DNA of 64,000 nt from contig JAAAFW010000003.1 of NCBI GenBank assembly GCA_019352875.1, forward strand, positions 1-64,000, written 5' to 3'. Of the stretch, positions 1 through 8,990 are shown piece by piece. Every line of letters starts with the position of its first letter. Position 1 is the stretch's first letter. This DNA comes from Pedobacter cryoconitis (GTDB taxonomy: Bacteria; Bacteroidota; Bacteroidia; Sphingobacteriales; Sphingobacteriaceae). The position numbers were made by a program, and so were the translations under genes. Below the pieces are notes generated by a model that worked only from the letters and a program-made list of their open reading frames with translations, was not told the DNA's origin and searched no databases.

Positions 1-83
1 TTAAAACCTTCCTTTACATCCTTTCAATTACCTTCTCTTTTTCTCTTGCCTTCTCACTGTTTCCCTTCCTCCGAAGCGGGATG

Positions 84-114
84 CAAAAGTAGGAAAATTA
101 TCCCTTCTACCAAA
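84..114 (-). promoter_or_regulatory. Strong minus-strand promoter at left edge
   Basis: Read on the minus strand, TTTG (114-111) is followed after exactly 19 nt by TACTTTTG (91-84), a full match to the Bacteroidota sigma-A consensus TTTG-N19-TAnnTTTG. The initial transcript would begin near CATCCCGC and leave the window. A strong promoter followed by a GC-containing start of this kind is common ahead of stable RNA operons in this phylum, so an rRNA or tRNA operon to the left is plausible, but no RNA gene is visible here. Confidence 0.6.
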
Positions 115-640
115 CAATAACACTGACTTATTTGTATAATCCCGCTAAGACACTGTTGTTCAGCTAGAAAAATAACCGGCTAGTCATCAACAGCAAGATT
201 GACTAGTCACAAATCTGGTAAACACCCCACAGACTGGCTTAAAAACTAGAATTATTAAACACTGCGATGGAAAGTAGAACAGCCTTTCGCTATTAATTGT
301 ATTCTATGATAAGGAGCCGAAAATTAAATATGCACATATAGTATATATAGCTCACTGCAAAACAGTATAAAGAACACTTGTTTTCACCTATCAGATAAAT
401 TCATTACCGAATAAACCACAACAAACTGAATATCAAATAGTTTATCAATTAAAATAAGCAAACCTCGCATATGCCATCACATGGGCAGACCTATTTGACA
501 CAGATTTGGTAATGTCTGGAAATAGATGGAAATTGTTTAAACGGTTTTGTGACAGAGCCATACTGGCATACAAGTCCCTTCATATCAAAACATTGAATCA
601 TTAACTCACGTCAATTTTTAACAGTACAACAATAAATAAT
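115..640. other. Intergenic region without recognisable gene
   Basis: This is AT-rich DNA between the leftward promoter and the first plus-strand gene. I see no ORF with family features, no tRNA and no clear terminator. It contains only short dyads such as GACTAGTC-like pieces near 180-215. Confidence 0.5.
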
Positions 641-1015
641 ATGAAAAAAGTTACGGGAATGGGCGGCGTATTTTTTAAATGCGACGATCCGCAAAGCATG
701 AACAAGTGGTACGCCAAAAACCTTGGAATGACCACCAATGAATATGGAACTACATTTGAATGGCGGCATGCCGATGATCCGTCAATAAAAGGATCAACAG
801 CCTGGTGTACATTCCCACAGGATACTAAATATTTCAATCCCTCAACTAAACCATTTATGATTAATTACAGGGTGGACAATATCGTCGCACTTGTAAATGA
901 GCTTAAAAAGGACAATGTGACCATAATCGATGAGATTGTAGAATATGACTACGGTAAATTCATACATATACTAGACCCGGAAGGTAATATTATCGAGCTT
1001 TGGGAACCAAGCTGA
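641..1015 (+). CDS. VOC (glyoxalase/bleomycin-resistance fold) family protein
   Basis: A 124-residue single-domain protein of the vicinal oxygen chelate fold. The beta-alpha-beta-beta-beta pattern starts at VTGMGGVFFKC, the second half starts near FMINYRVDNI, and the C-terminus ends in the family-typical segment HILDPEGNIIELWEP, where the glutamate in IELW is usually a metal ligand. The first half has Cys rather than His at the usual metal position (FFKCDD), so metal binding may be altered. It has no signal peptide and is cytosolic. The gene stands alone, with long non-coding flanks and no operon partner. The substrate cannot be predicted; the family includes glyoxalases, dioxygenases and antibiotic-binding proteins. 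Confidence 0.8.
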   Translation: MKKVTGMGGVFFKCDDPQSMNKWYAKNLGMTTNEYGTTFEWRHADDPSIKGSTAWCTFPQDTKYFNPSTKPFMINYRVDNIVALVNELKKDNVTIIDEIVEYDYGKFIHILDPEGNIIELWEPS

Positions 1016-1627
1016 TTCAGCTTCATAAACGCCAGGCATAAGTCATCTGCTTATCTTATTCGGCTGAAAGCCTCATTATTCCACAGCACCCCACACGATA
1101 CCCACTATTTTAGCTATTCTTGTGGGTTCACTGTGGGTAAGTGTGGGTAATTATAGAAGGCCAGTAAGACAACACCCGAACAAGACCCGAACAAAACACC
1201 AATATACTCCCATTCGGGTCGACCTCGGGTCAAGTTCGGGTCGAATTCACTTGATCTTCAGGTTTCAGTCGAACAACAGCACCATATGGCCCCAATAAAA
1301 CCAAAGCAGCAGTATGAGTATGCAGCAGTTTAAATTTTGTCGAACACCAGTTCAGACACTTCTACAATATTCATTAGAGATCGCCAAATGTTATTAAATA
1401 GGTCAAGGATAGACTGGAGTTATTCCAACCCCATGTAAAAAATAGGCTAACTACGAACAAGACACGACCAAGACACTAAGAGAACACTTACATAGTCTGG
1501 AATACTTCAGTTCAGCAGGATCTGTCGCTTCAATTTATCTTCATTCACCTTCAGCTCTTGCCAAATAAGTATGATGCTGATCTGGTATCTCAATCAAAAA
1601 AACAATTTACCGTTAAATTTTAATTCT
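1016..1627. other. Long intergenic region with short GC-rich direct and inverted repeats
   Basis: About 610 bp without a credible gene. Clustered short repeats occur at 1092-1150 (CCCACA-type words, then GTGGGT repeated) and at 1173-1243 (two direct copies of CCCGAACAA followed by TCGGGT-type words in inverse orientation). The only close inverted match is GACCCGAAC at 1184-1192 with GTTCGGGTC at 1234-1242. Related CGAACAAGAC wording recurs near 1453. No terminator could be assigned to the upstream gene. Confidence 0.5.
1173..1243. repeat. Direct/inverted short-word repeat cluster
   Basis: ACCCGAA at 1174-1180 and GACCCGAAC at 1184-1192 are direct repeats. They are answered by TTCGGGT at 1213-1219, CGGGTC near 1226 and GTTCGGGTC at 1234-1242 in inverse orientation, so alternative hairpins can form. 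The cluster is GC-rich compared with its AT-rich surroundings. It lies in non-coding DNA and its function is unknown. Confidence 0.55.
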
Positions 1628-1635
1628 TAAATTTG
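1628..1635 (+). promoter_or_regulatory. -7 promoter element of trhO
   Basis: TAAATTTG matches the Bacteroidota -7 consensus TAnnTTTG, 35 nt before the trhO ATG. The upstream -33 match is weak (TTTA at 1606-1609, spacing 18). Confidence 0.5.
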
Positions 1636-1670
1636 CAGAATTAAACGCCGTTTGCAGCGGTATTAATCTT

Positions 1671-2609
1671 ATGAAAAAATTTCAGACCATACTTTATTAC
1701 TGCTACAGTCCGATAGCAGAGGCAGAACAATTTGCCGCAAATCATCTTTTATTCTGTAAAAGCCTGGGTCTCACCGGCCGCATTATCGTCGCAGACGAAG
1801 GACTAAACGGAACAGTATCCGGAACTCCGGAAGCCTGTGCTGCTTACATGGAAGCTATTCATGCTGATGAGCGTTTTGCAAAAACTGAATTTAAGATAGA
1901 CGATGTAGAGGAACCTTCCTTCATTAAAATGCATTGCCGTTATAAATCGGAGATTGTACATTCGGGCTTAAGAGATACAAGTATTATCAATCCCAATGAA
2001 AAAACAGGAAAACATCTGGAACCAGCAGAATTCAGGTCTATGATAGACCAGGAAGATGTGATTATCCTTGATGTCCGTTCAAACTACGAACATAGTCTGG
2101 GCAAGTTTAAAAATGCCGTAACCTTAGACATTGAAAATTTCAGAGATTTCCCGGAGAAAATAGCCGAACTGGAACAATACAAAGATAAAAAAGTACTCAC
2201 CTACTGCACTGGCGGTATTAAATGCGAAAAAGCATCTGCTCTGTTACTGCATCATGGATTTAATGACGTTTACCAGTTACATGGAGGAATCATTAAATAT
2301 GGTAAAGAGGCTGGTGGTGAAGATTTCGAAGGTAAATGTTATGTATTCGACAACAGAATAGCTGTAGAAGTGAATTCTGTAAACCCTACCGTAATCTCCA
2401 CCTGCTATAATTGTGGTACAACAACGGCCAAAATGATCAATTGTGCAAACCCAGAATGCAATGAGCACATTACACAATGTGATAACTGCGGAGAAGAATT
2501 ACAGGGATGTTGTTCAGCAGCTTGTTTCAGCCATCCAAGACGCAGACCTTATGACGGGACGGGGTACTATGTGAAAGTTCCGCAGCCTGTTCACGAGTCT
2601 GTCAAATAA
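1671..2609 (+). CDS. trhO: tRNA uridine(34) hydroxylase TrhO (rhodanese family)
   Basis: This 312-residue protein has the usual layout of the YceA/TrhO family: an N-terminal acylphosphatase-like domain (about 1-95), a rhodanese domain (about 115-215) and a Cys-rich C-terminus. The rhodanese active-site Cys is C179 in the loop CTGGIKC, and a second conserved Cys lies at C185. The tail has several CxxC pairs (CYNC, CDNC, CC...C), consistent with a metal-binding knuckle. The family carries out prephenate-independent, oxygen-dependent hydroxylation of U34 in tRNA, towards 5-hydroxyuridine derivatives. The protein is cytosolic. The gene is monocistronic, with its own -7 element upstream and a hairpin terminator 12 nt after the stop. 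Confidence 0.9.
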   Translation: MKKFQTILYYCYSPIAEAEQFAANHLLFCKSLGLTGRIIVADEGLNGTVSGTPEACAAYMEAIHADERFAKTEFKIDDVEEPSFIKMHCRYKSEIVHSGLRDTSIINPNEKTGKHLEPAEFRSMIDQEDVIILDVRSNYEHSLGKFKNAVTLDIENFRDFPEKIAELEQYKDKKVLTYCTGGIKCEKASALLLHHGFNDVYQLHGGIIKYGKEAGGEDFEGKCYVFDNRIAVEVNSVNPTVISTCYNCGTTTAKMINCANPECNEHITQCDNCGEELQGCCSAACFSHPRRRPYDGTGYYVKVPQPVHESVK

Positions 2610-2620
2610 AATATAATTCC

Positions 2621-2657
2621 AAAGATTCAGCTAGATCAAAATAGCTGAATCTTTAAT
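2621..2657 (+). terminator. Terminator after trhO
   Basis: A perfect 13-bp stem (AAAGATTCAGCTA at 2621-2633 with its complement at 2642-2654) has an 8-nt loop. Only a short T-rich tract follows. Confidence 0.6.
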
Positions 2658-2791
2658 TTGAAACGGAATAAAAAGCATTTATTCCAACAATTCAAACGCA
2701 AAAATGGAATTCCGGAGCACTTCATCAATGTCCATTTTCGTATAATTTCCCTAATTTGCGCACATTCCACCAATTAACAGCGCAGCATTCC

Positions 2792-5695
2792 ATGATCATT
2801 CGCCTGATATTTACACTCTTATTCTTTTTCAGCTTATGCTTACATGGTATAGAAACGCAAGCTGATCCAATTAAGAGTACAGGAATACCTTATGTACAGA
2901 ATTTCCCAAAATCCTTATACCAGTCCGGTAACCAGAACTGGTCGGTAGCGAAAGATAAACAGGGCATCTTATATTTCGGTAATACGCAGGGTTTACTTAC
3001 CTACGATGGTAAATACTGGAATCAGTATGTTATGCCAGATAAACAAATCGTCAGGTCTGTTGCCGCGGACGACAAGGGCAGAATTTATACCGGTGCATTT
3101 GGAGAGTTCGGATACTGGTCTGTAAAAAACAAAAAACTAGTTTATTCATCACTTACCGGACTTATTCCCAAAGGACAACCCTTTACCGACGAGATCTGGA
3201 AAATCTATATAGATGGCGACCGCGTATTATTTCAGTCTTTCAGCACAATTTATAGCTACTCAAAAGGAAAAATAACTGTAATTAAAGCCCCCGGATCTTT
3301 TCTCTTTCTGCAAAAGGCAGGAAGTAGATTCCTGATTGAAGTTTTAAAAAAAGGATTGTACGAATTAAAAGGAAATGAACTGATTGCACTCCCCCATTCC
3401 AATCCGAAGAGTCCGGATAATATGCTCAGCATCCTGCCATATAAGGATGGAAAATTGCTAATCGGAACGAGTAAGGAGGGATTGTTTCTATACGACGGTC
3501 AAAGTTATGTTCCTTTTCAAACTGAAGCCAACAGCTTTTTGAAAACTTTTCAACTGAATAATGGAATCCTCTTTGACGGCAATTATTATGCCTTCGGAAC
3601 TATTCTTAACGGACTGATTATCCTGGATGACCAGGGAAAGATTGTACAGCGGATCAATAAATCGGGCGGCTTACAGAATAACACCGTTTTAAGCTTATTC
3701 AGTGACAACGATAAAAACCTGTGGACAGGACTGGATAACGGTATTGACAGGGTCGAACTCAATTCACCCTTGTATTTTTATCTGGACAAAGCGGGACAGT
3801 TCGGAACCGTATATTCCAGTATTATTTATCAGAACAATATTTACCTGGGAACCAACCAGGGGCTTTTCTACAGTCCATGGAAATCAAATAACACAGGTAG
3901 CTTCAATGCTTTCGACTTCAAACTTATTCCTGGCTCACAGGGTCAGGTATGGGACCTGAGTTTGATTGACGGACAATTGATTTGTGGTCATAATGAAGGT
4001 ACCTTCACAATCAGAGGCAATCAGCTGGAAAAAATTTCCGGAGCAAGCGGCGGCTGGACGATCAAGAAGCTAAAAAGCGACCCTTCATATCTAATACAAG
4101 GTACTTATACCGGACTGGTTTTATTTAAACAGGATCCGGCGGGCCAATGGAAGTATTATAGTCATATTGCAGGATTCGCCGAACCTTCACGTTATGTAGA
4201 GCAGGATCTCAAAGGTAATATATGGGTGAGCAACGCTTACAGAGGGCTTTATAAGCTTACGCTTAGTCCGGATTATAAAAGAGTAATCAGAAAAAGAGAA
4301 TATAGTCAGAAAGACGGACTTCCCAGTGAGTTTAACATTAATGTTTTCAATCTGGATAACAGGATGGTTTTTGCTTCTGCATCCGGATTCAGGCGATATG
4401 ACGAAATTAGTGACCGCTTTAGCCCTTATCAGGAATTAAATAATAACCTCGGTTCATTTGCATCGAGTCATAAAATTATCCCCGCAACACCCCAAAAATA
4501 CTGGATGGTAAAAGACGGACGTATGGCGATGGTTGATTTTACCATTCCGGGTAAACTTCAGATTGATTCCAACCGTTTTAGCCTATTGGATGGTAGAATG
4601 GTTCAATATTATGAGAATATCAGTCAGATCAGCAATGATGTGTACCTGGTCAGTGTCGATGACGGATTTGTTATTTATGATGCTGTTATTGGAAACGCGC
4701 AAAGTGAGAAAAGCCCATTGCCTAAAGTACTGATCCGGCACGTTGAGGATGCTTCTGACGTTTACAGAATAATCAGTGAATATGGCAACAGCGGCTCGAC
4801 ACTGGAGATACCTTATAACAGGAACAATATCCGTATTTCCTACGCCCTTCCTTATTACAGACAGGCAAAGATCAGCTTCCAGTATTATCTGGAGGGTTAT
4901 TCTTCACAATGGTCAGACTGGAACAGTGCTACACAAAAAGACTTTACCAATCTTACCAAGGGTAAATACAGGTTCTTGGTAAGGGCAAAAATCAATGATC
5001 AGCAGATCAGTCAGGTTAGCGTACTTGAGTTTACAGTTCTTCCACCTTTTTACGCGAGTAACTGGGCACTTGCTTTTTATTTCCTGTTAATTATTGCCTT
5101 ACTCTTTATGGCGAAAAAACAATACGAGACAAAATTGCTGGACGACCGCAAAAAGATGCGGGTTAAACTTGAACTGGAGAAACAAGAATTCCTGCAAGCG
5201 GAAACAGAAGCGACAGAGAAAGAAATTGTAAAAATCAGAACGGAAAAACTACAGGCTGAGCTGGAAAGTAAGAATCGGGAATTAGCCAGTTCGGCGATGA
5301 GCCTGGTCTATAAAAATGAACTCCTGCAGAAGCTCGGTACCGAAATTGAAAAACTCAGAAATGAGAAAGTTCCAAAGACTGCGGATGACCAGTTCCGTAA
5401 AATCCAGAAGGTAATTGATGAAGGAATGAATGACGAAAGAGACTGGAATCTTTTTGAAACCAGCTTCAATGAAGCACATGGTTCTTTCTTCAAAAAACTA
5501 AAAGCGAGTCATCCGGACCTTGTTCCCAATGATCTCAAATTATGTGCATATCTGCACATGAACATGAGTAGTAAAGAAATGTCCTCCCTGCTCAACATTT
5601 CACTAAGGGGAGTTGAGATTCGGCGTTACAGACTGCGTAAAAAGCTAAATATACCGCATGACAAGAACCTCGCAGAGTTTTTCATGGAGCTTTAA
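2792..5695 (+). CDS. Membrane-anchored one-component PUL regulator (beta-propeller, Y_Y_Y, LuxR-type HTH)
   Basis: This 967-residue protein has a signal/anchor (IIRLIFTLLFFFSLCL), a large periplasmic region of propeller-type repeats (for example IWKIYIDGDRV, NLWTGLDNGID), a Y_Y_Y domain (about 670-755, YYLEGYSSQWSDW), one membrane span (about 760-780), a cytosolic coiled coil (about 785-880) and a C-terminal helix-turn-helix (LNISLRGVEIRRYRLRKKL). It resembles hybrid two-component regulators of polysaccharide loci, but no histidine kinase or receiver domain is present, so sensing is likely passed directly to the DNA-binding tail. It lies just upstream of SusC/SusD pair 1 and probably controls it. 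I chose ATG 2792 because it opens with the signal sequence. The upstream TTG at 2756 lies in a TAATTTG promoter-like box. Confidence 0.85.
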   Translation: MIIRLIFTLLFFFSLCLHGIETQADPIKSTGIPYVQNFPKSLYQSGNQNWSVAKDKQGILYFGNTQGLLTYDGKYWNQYVMPDKQIVRSVAADDKGRIYTGAFGEFGYWSVKNKKLVYSSLTGLIPKGQPFTDEIWKIYIDGDRVLFQSFSTIYSYSKGKITVIKAPGSFLFLQKAGSRFLIEVLKKGLYELKGNELIALPHSNPKSPDNMLSILPYKDGKLLIGTSKEGLFLYDGQSYVPFQTEANSFLKTFQLNNGILFDGNYYAFGTILNGLIILDDQGKIVQRINKSGGLQNNTVLSLFSDNDKNLWTGLDNGIDRVELNSPLYFYLDKAGQFGTVYSSIIYQNNIYLGTNQGLFYSPWKSNNTGSFNAFDFKLIPGSQGQVWDLSLIDGQLICGHNEGTFTIRGNQLEKISGASGGWTIKKLKSDPSYLIQGTYTGLVLFKQDPAGQWKYYSHIAGFAEPSRYVEQDLKGNIWVSNAYRGLYKLTLSPDYKRVIRKREYSQKDGLPSEFNINVFNLDNRMVFASASGFRRYDEISDRFSPYQELNNNLGSFASSHKIIPATPQKYWMVKDGRMAMVDFTIPGKLQIDSNRFSLLDGRMVQYYENISQISNDVYLVSVDDGFVIYDAVIGNAQSEKSPLPKVLIRHVEDASDVYRIISEYGNSGSTLEIPYNRNNIRISYALPYYRQAKISFQYYLEGYSSQWSDWNSATQKDFTNLTKGKYRFLVRAKINDQQISQVSVLEFTVLPPFYASNWALAFYFLLIIALLFMAKKQYETKLLDDRKKMRVKLELEKQEFLQAETEATEKEIVKIRTEKLQAELESKNRELASSAMSLVYKNELLQKLGTEIEKLRNEKVPKTADDQFRKIQKVIDEGMNDERDWNLFETSFNEAHGSFFKKLKASHPDLVPNDLKLCAYLHMNMSSKEMSSLLNISLRGVEIRRYRLRKKLNIPHDKNLAEFFMEL

Positions 5696-5940
5696 CACTA
5701 CATCATTACTACACAAATCACTTTCACACCTCTCTGCAAGCCTCCACAGATACATTTTATGTGCTCGCTGCATATATGGCTTTAAACTTATTTAATGCCC
5801 ATTTTATGGCTATTGAAACCTTATTGTATTTAATACACAAAGCCTGCCTGATGTATTAATGTAGAACCCAATTCTTTGTTTATGCTTAAAAACTAACAGA
5901 GATTTAATCCACAATTAAAAACACCAATTATATCACGAGT

Positions 5941-8900
5941 ATGAAAAGAATTTTTACAAAAATTTCTGTTTTCACTTTTCTCAGTTTACTCTTTATTAAC
6001 GCTGCCTTCGCCCAGAACATCACAGTTAAGGGAAAGGTTTCAGATGGCCAGGATCAAACGACCCTGCCCGCGGTAAGCGTAATGATTAAAGGTTCCACTA
6101 CAGGAATACAAACAGATGTTAACGGAAATTATTCCATTAGCGCACCAGGAAATGCTACATTGGTTTTTACCTATATAGGCTACACCACACAGGAGGTTCC
6201 TGTAAATAACCGCACAGCGATCAATGTTTCCCTGGCTTCATCATCACAACAACTCGAGCAGGTTGTCGTAGTGGGTTATGGTACGCAAAGAAAAGTTGAT
6301 GTAACCGGATCTGTTGCTACCGTTAAAGGTGAAGACATTGCCAAACAAGCATCAACCAATCCTGTGAGTGCATTACAGGGAAAAGTTGCAGGTGTATCAG
6401 TAACTAACGTAGGTGCTCCGGGAAAATCTCCTAAAATCACGATACGTGGTACGGGAACTATCTACGGTAATACCAATGTATTATATGTAGTTGACGGTGT
6501 ATGGTATGATGATATCAACTTTTTAAATCCGGCAGATATTGCCAGTATCAGTGTACTGAAAGATGCATCCAGCCAGTCAATTTATGGTATACGGGCTGCG
6601 AATGGCGTTGTACTGGTTACAACTGTACGTGGTAAAAGTGGTGATCCGACTATTAACTATAACGGTTCAATCGGTATACAACGCGTCACGAATGGCGTGA
6701 AAATGACTAATGGTCAGGAATATGCCACAGCAGTTAATGAGGCTACGATGATAGCAGCAGACTCTTTGCTTTTGAAAAATCCTAACTTTGGTAAAGGCAC
6801 AGACTGGTACGATCAGATTCTGCGTACTGCAATGGTAACTAACCACCAGATTTCCATCAATGGTGCTACAGAAAAATCAAGCTATAACTTTTCACTGGGT
6901 TATTTAAATCAGGACGGAATTGTAGAAAAAAACAACTACAAAAGATATACTGCACGTTTATCCAATGATTTTCAGGTCTTCAAAGGATTGAAAATTGGTT
7001 ATAATGTGACGGGTGTCTCCAGTACTTCAAGCGACGCACCAGCGACTATCTTCCGTGGATTATATTCCGCAGCACCAATAATCCCGGTATTTAATCCTGA
7101 TGGATCTTATGGTGATCCTGCAATTTATAAATTAGGAAACGGTAGTGCTACCAATCCACAGGCAACTATGGATTTCTTTAACCAGACTAACAAATTCTAT
7201 AAAGCCACCGGTAATGTTTATGCCGAATTAAAATTTGCTAAACACTTTACTTTCAAAACCAGTGCAGGTGGAGACTTTAGCCAGGAAGAAGTAAGATCGT
7301 ATACGCCAAAGTACAACGCTACAGTAGGTCAGGTATCCAACAATAGTATTTTAGCTATTGACCGTATTGAAAACAGGAACTGGATTCTGGAGAATACTTT
7401 GACTTACGATAATAAATTTGGAGATCACAGCTTAACTGTTCTGGCTGGTCAGACTGCTCAGCGTTACAGATCTTACACCATTAATGCTTCAGGGCAAAAT
7501 GTGCCTTACAACAAAGATGGCGATTTGTATTTGAGTCTTGCAGACGCCAGTTCACGTCAGATCACTGATAAAGGGTCGGTTAACACAGCAACCTCCTATT
7601 TTGGTCGTGTGAATTATGGTTTCAAGAACAAATACTTGTTAAATGCTTCGTTAAGAGCTGATGCTGCTTCCCAGTTTTTTGGTGGAAGTGATCTTTGGGG
7701 ATATTTTCCTTCAATTGGCGCAGGCTGGGTAGTGAGTAATGAAGAGTTCATGAAAGACCAGGAGGTTTTCTCTAACTTGAAACTTAGAGGTAGCTGGGGT
7801 AAAGTAGGTAACGCAGGTGTGCCGATTAACCCAAGTACACAAACAGTAGATCAAAGTGCAGGTTTAATCGCCTTCTTTAACGGACTACCAAATACAGGTG
7901 CTGGTATCAGAACTTTGGTGCCACCAGTAATTTTCTGGGAAAGAAGTGCAGGAACCGATATTGGTTTAGAAATGGGCTTCTTAAGCAACAGATTAAATGT
8001 TGAGGTTGACTATTATAACAGAACGACACAACAGGCAATCTTTGATATTCCAATTCTGGGCTCATTAGGTACACAAAATAGTACACTGATTGGAAACCAG
8101 GCAGATTTCCGTAACCGCGGATTTGAATTTGTAGCATCCTGGTCAGATAAGACTTCTGGTGGTCTGACGTATTCAATTAGCGCTAACGTTGGTCTTAACA
8201 ACAATAAAGTATTGAATGTAACTTCAGGAGCTAATCCTATCGATAAAGGTGGTGCTGGTTTAACCAGCGGTGTTTTACCAACAAGAACTGTTGCAGGACA
8301 AGCAATCGGTATGTTTTATGGATACCAGGTTACCGGTATTTTCCAAACTGCCCAGGAAGTAGCAGCTTCTGCACAACCTGATGCGAAACCAGGCGATTTC
8401 ATCTATGCCGATAACAATGGTGATGGTACCATAGATGGTAATGACCGCCAGTATCTTGGTAATCCAAATCCAAAATATTCTTACGGTGTAAATACCAACT
8501 TTGCTTATAAAAACTTCGATCTGACTTTGGATATTCAGGGTGTTGCAGGTGTAGATGTTTATAACGGGAACCTGGCTGCCAGATTTGGTAACGAAAACTA
8601 TACTAAAGATTTCTTCGATAACAGATGGCACGGTCCGGGTACTTCTAACTCCTACCCTTCTGCAAATATGAGTGGTGGCAGAAACTATCTGGCGAACTCA
8701 TTCTGGGTAGAAAGCGGTGCTTATGTAAGACTGAGAAATATCCAGTTAGGTTATACTTTACCGGAGCTGATGACTTCTAAATGGAAAATCAAAAAACTCC
8801 GTGTATTCGCAAATGCACAAAACGCAGTGAATTTCTTTGGTTACAAAGGTTTCAGTCCGGAAGTTGGTGGTACGCCAACCAATGCAGGTGTAGATATCAA

Positions 8901-8952
8901 CGTATATCCACTTTTTGCGACTTACAATCTAGGTGTAAACCTTACTTTTTAA
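5941..8952 (+). CDS. SusC/RagA-type TonB-linked outer-membrane protein, pair 1
   Basis: A 1003-residue TonB-dependent transporter. It has a signal peptide cleaved near AAFA-QN (after residue 24), a carboxypeptidase-regulatory-like domain (about 28-105, VKGKVSDG to IGYTTQEV), the SusC signature QVVVVGYGTQRK, a plug domain with LYVVDGVW and ISVLKDASSQSIYGIRAANG, and a beta-barrel ending in the aromatic-terminated strand TYNLGVNLTF. It imports oligosaccharides across the outer membrane together with the SusD lipoprotein encoded 38 nt downstream. The 245-bp leader holds no gene, and I found no full promoter consensus there. The neighbouring GH144-like and GH3 genes suggest a beta-glucan cargo. 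Confidence 0.95.
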   Translation: MKRIFTKISVFTFLSLLFINAAFAQNITVKGKVSDGQDQTTLPAVSVMIKGSTTGIQTDVNGNYSISAPGNATLVFTYIGYTTQEVPVNNRTAINVSLASSSQQLEQVVVVGYGTQRKVDVTGSVATVKGEDIAKQASTNPVSALQGKVAGVSVTNVGAPGKSPKITIRGTGTIYGNTNVLYVVDGVWYDDINFLNPADIASISVLKDASSQSIYGIRAANGVVLVTTVRGKSGDPTINYNGSIGIQRVTNGVKMTNGQEYATAVNEATMIAADSLLLKNPNFGKGTDWYDQILRTAMVTNHQISINGATEKSSYNFSLGYLNQDGIVEKNNYKRYTARLSNDFQVFKGLKIGYNVTGVSSTSSDAPATIFRGLYSAAPIIPVFNPDGSYGDPAIYKLGNGSATNPQATMDFFNQTNKFYKATGNVYAELKFAKHFTFKTSAGGDFSQEEVRSYTPKYNATVGQVSNNSILAIDRIENRNWILENTLTYDNKFGDHSLTVLAGQTAQRYRSYTINASGQNVPYNKDGDLYLSLADASSRQITDKGSVNTATSYFGRVNYGFKNKYLLNASLRADAASQFFGGSDLWGYFPSIGAGWVVSNEEFMKDQEVFSNLKLRGSWGKVGNAGVPINPSTQTVDQSAGLIAFFNGLPNTGAGIRTLVPPVIFWERSAGTDIGLEMGFLSNRLNVEVDYYNRTTQQAIFDIPILGSLGTQNSTLIGNQADFRNRGFEFVASWSDKTSGGLTYSISANVGLNNNKVLNVTSGANPIDKGGAGLTSGVLPTRTVAGQAIGMFYGYQVTGIFQTAQEVAASAQPDAKPGDFIYADNNGDGTIDGNDRQYLGNPNPKYSYGVNTNFAYKNFDLTLDIQGVAGVDVYNGNLAARFGNENYTKDFFDNRWHGPGTSNSYPSANMSGGRNYLANSFWVESGAYVRLRNIQLGYTLPELMTSKWKIKKLRVFANAQNAVNFFGYKGFSPEVGGTPTNAGVDINVYPLFATYNLGVNLTF

Positions 8953-8990
8953 TTCCACAGCAATTTTTGATCAAGACAAATCTTATACAG

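Noticed and set aside
2756..2791. Upstream TTG start for the PUL regulator
   Set aside because: It adds 12 residues before the signal sequence and the TTG is part of a TAATTTG promoter-like box; ATG 2792 begins directly with the membrane signal.
8781..8990. N-terminal extension of SusD pair 1 overlapping SusC
   Set aside because: The extension is the other-frame shadow of the SusC C-terminus and would bury the lipobox; ATG 8991 gives a standard lipoprotein signal.
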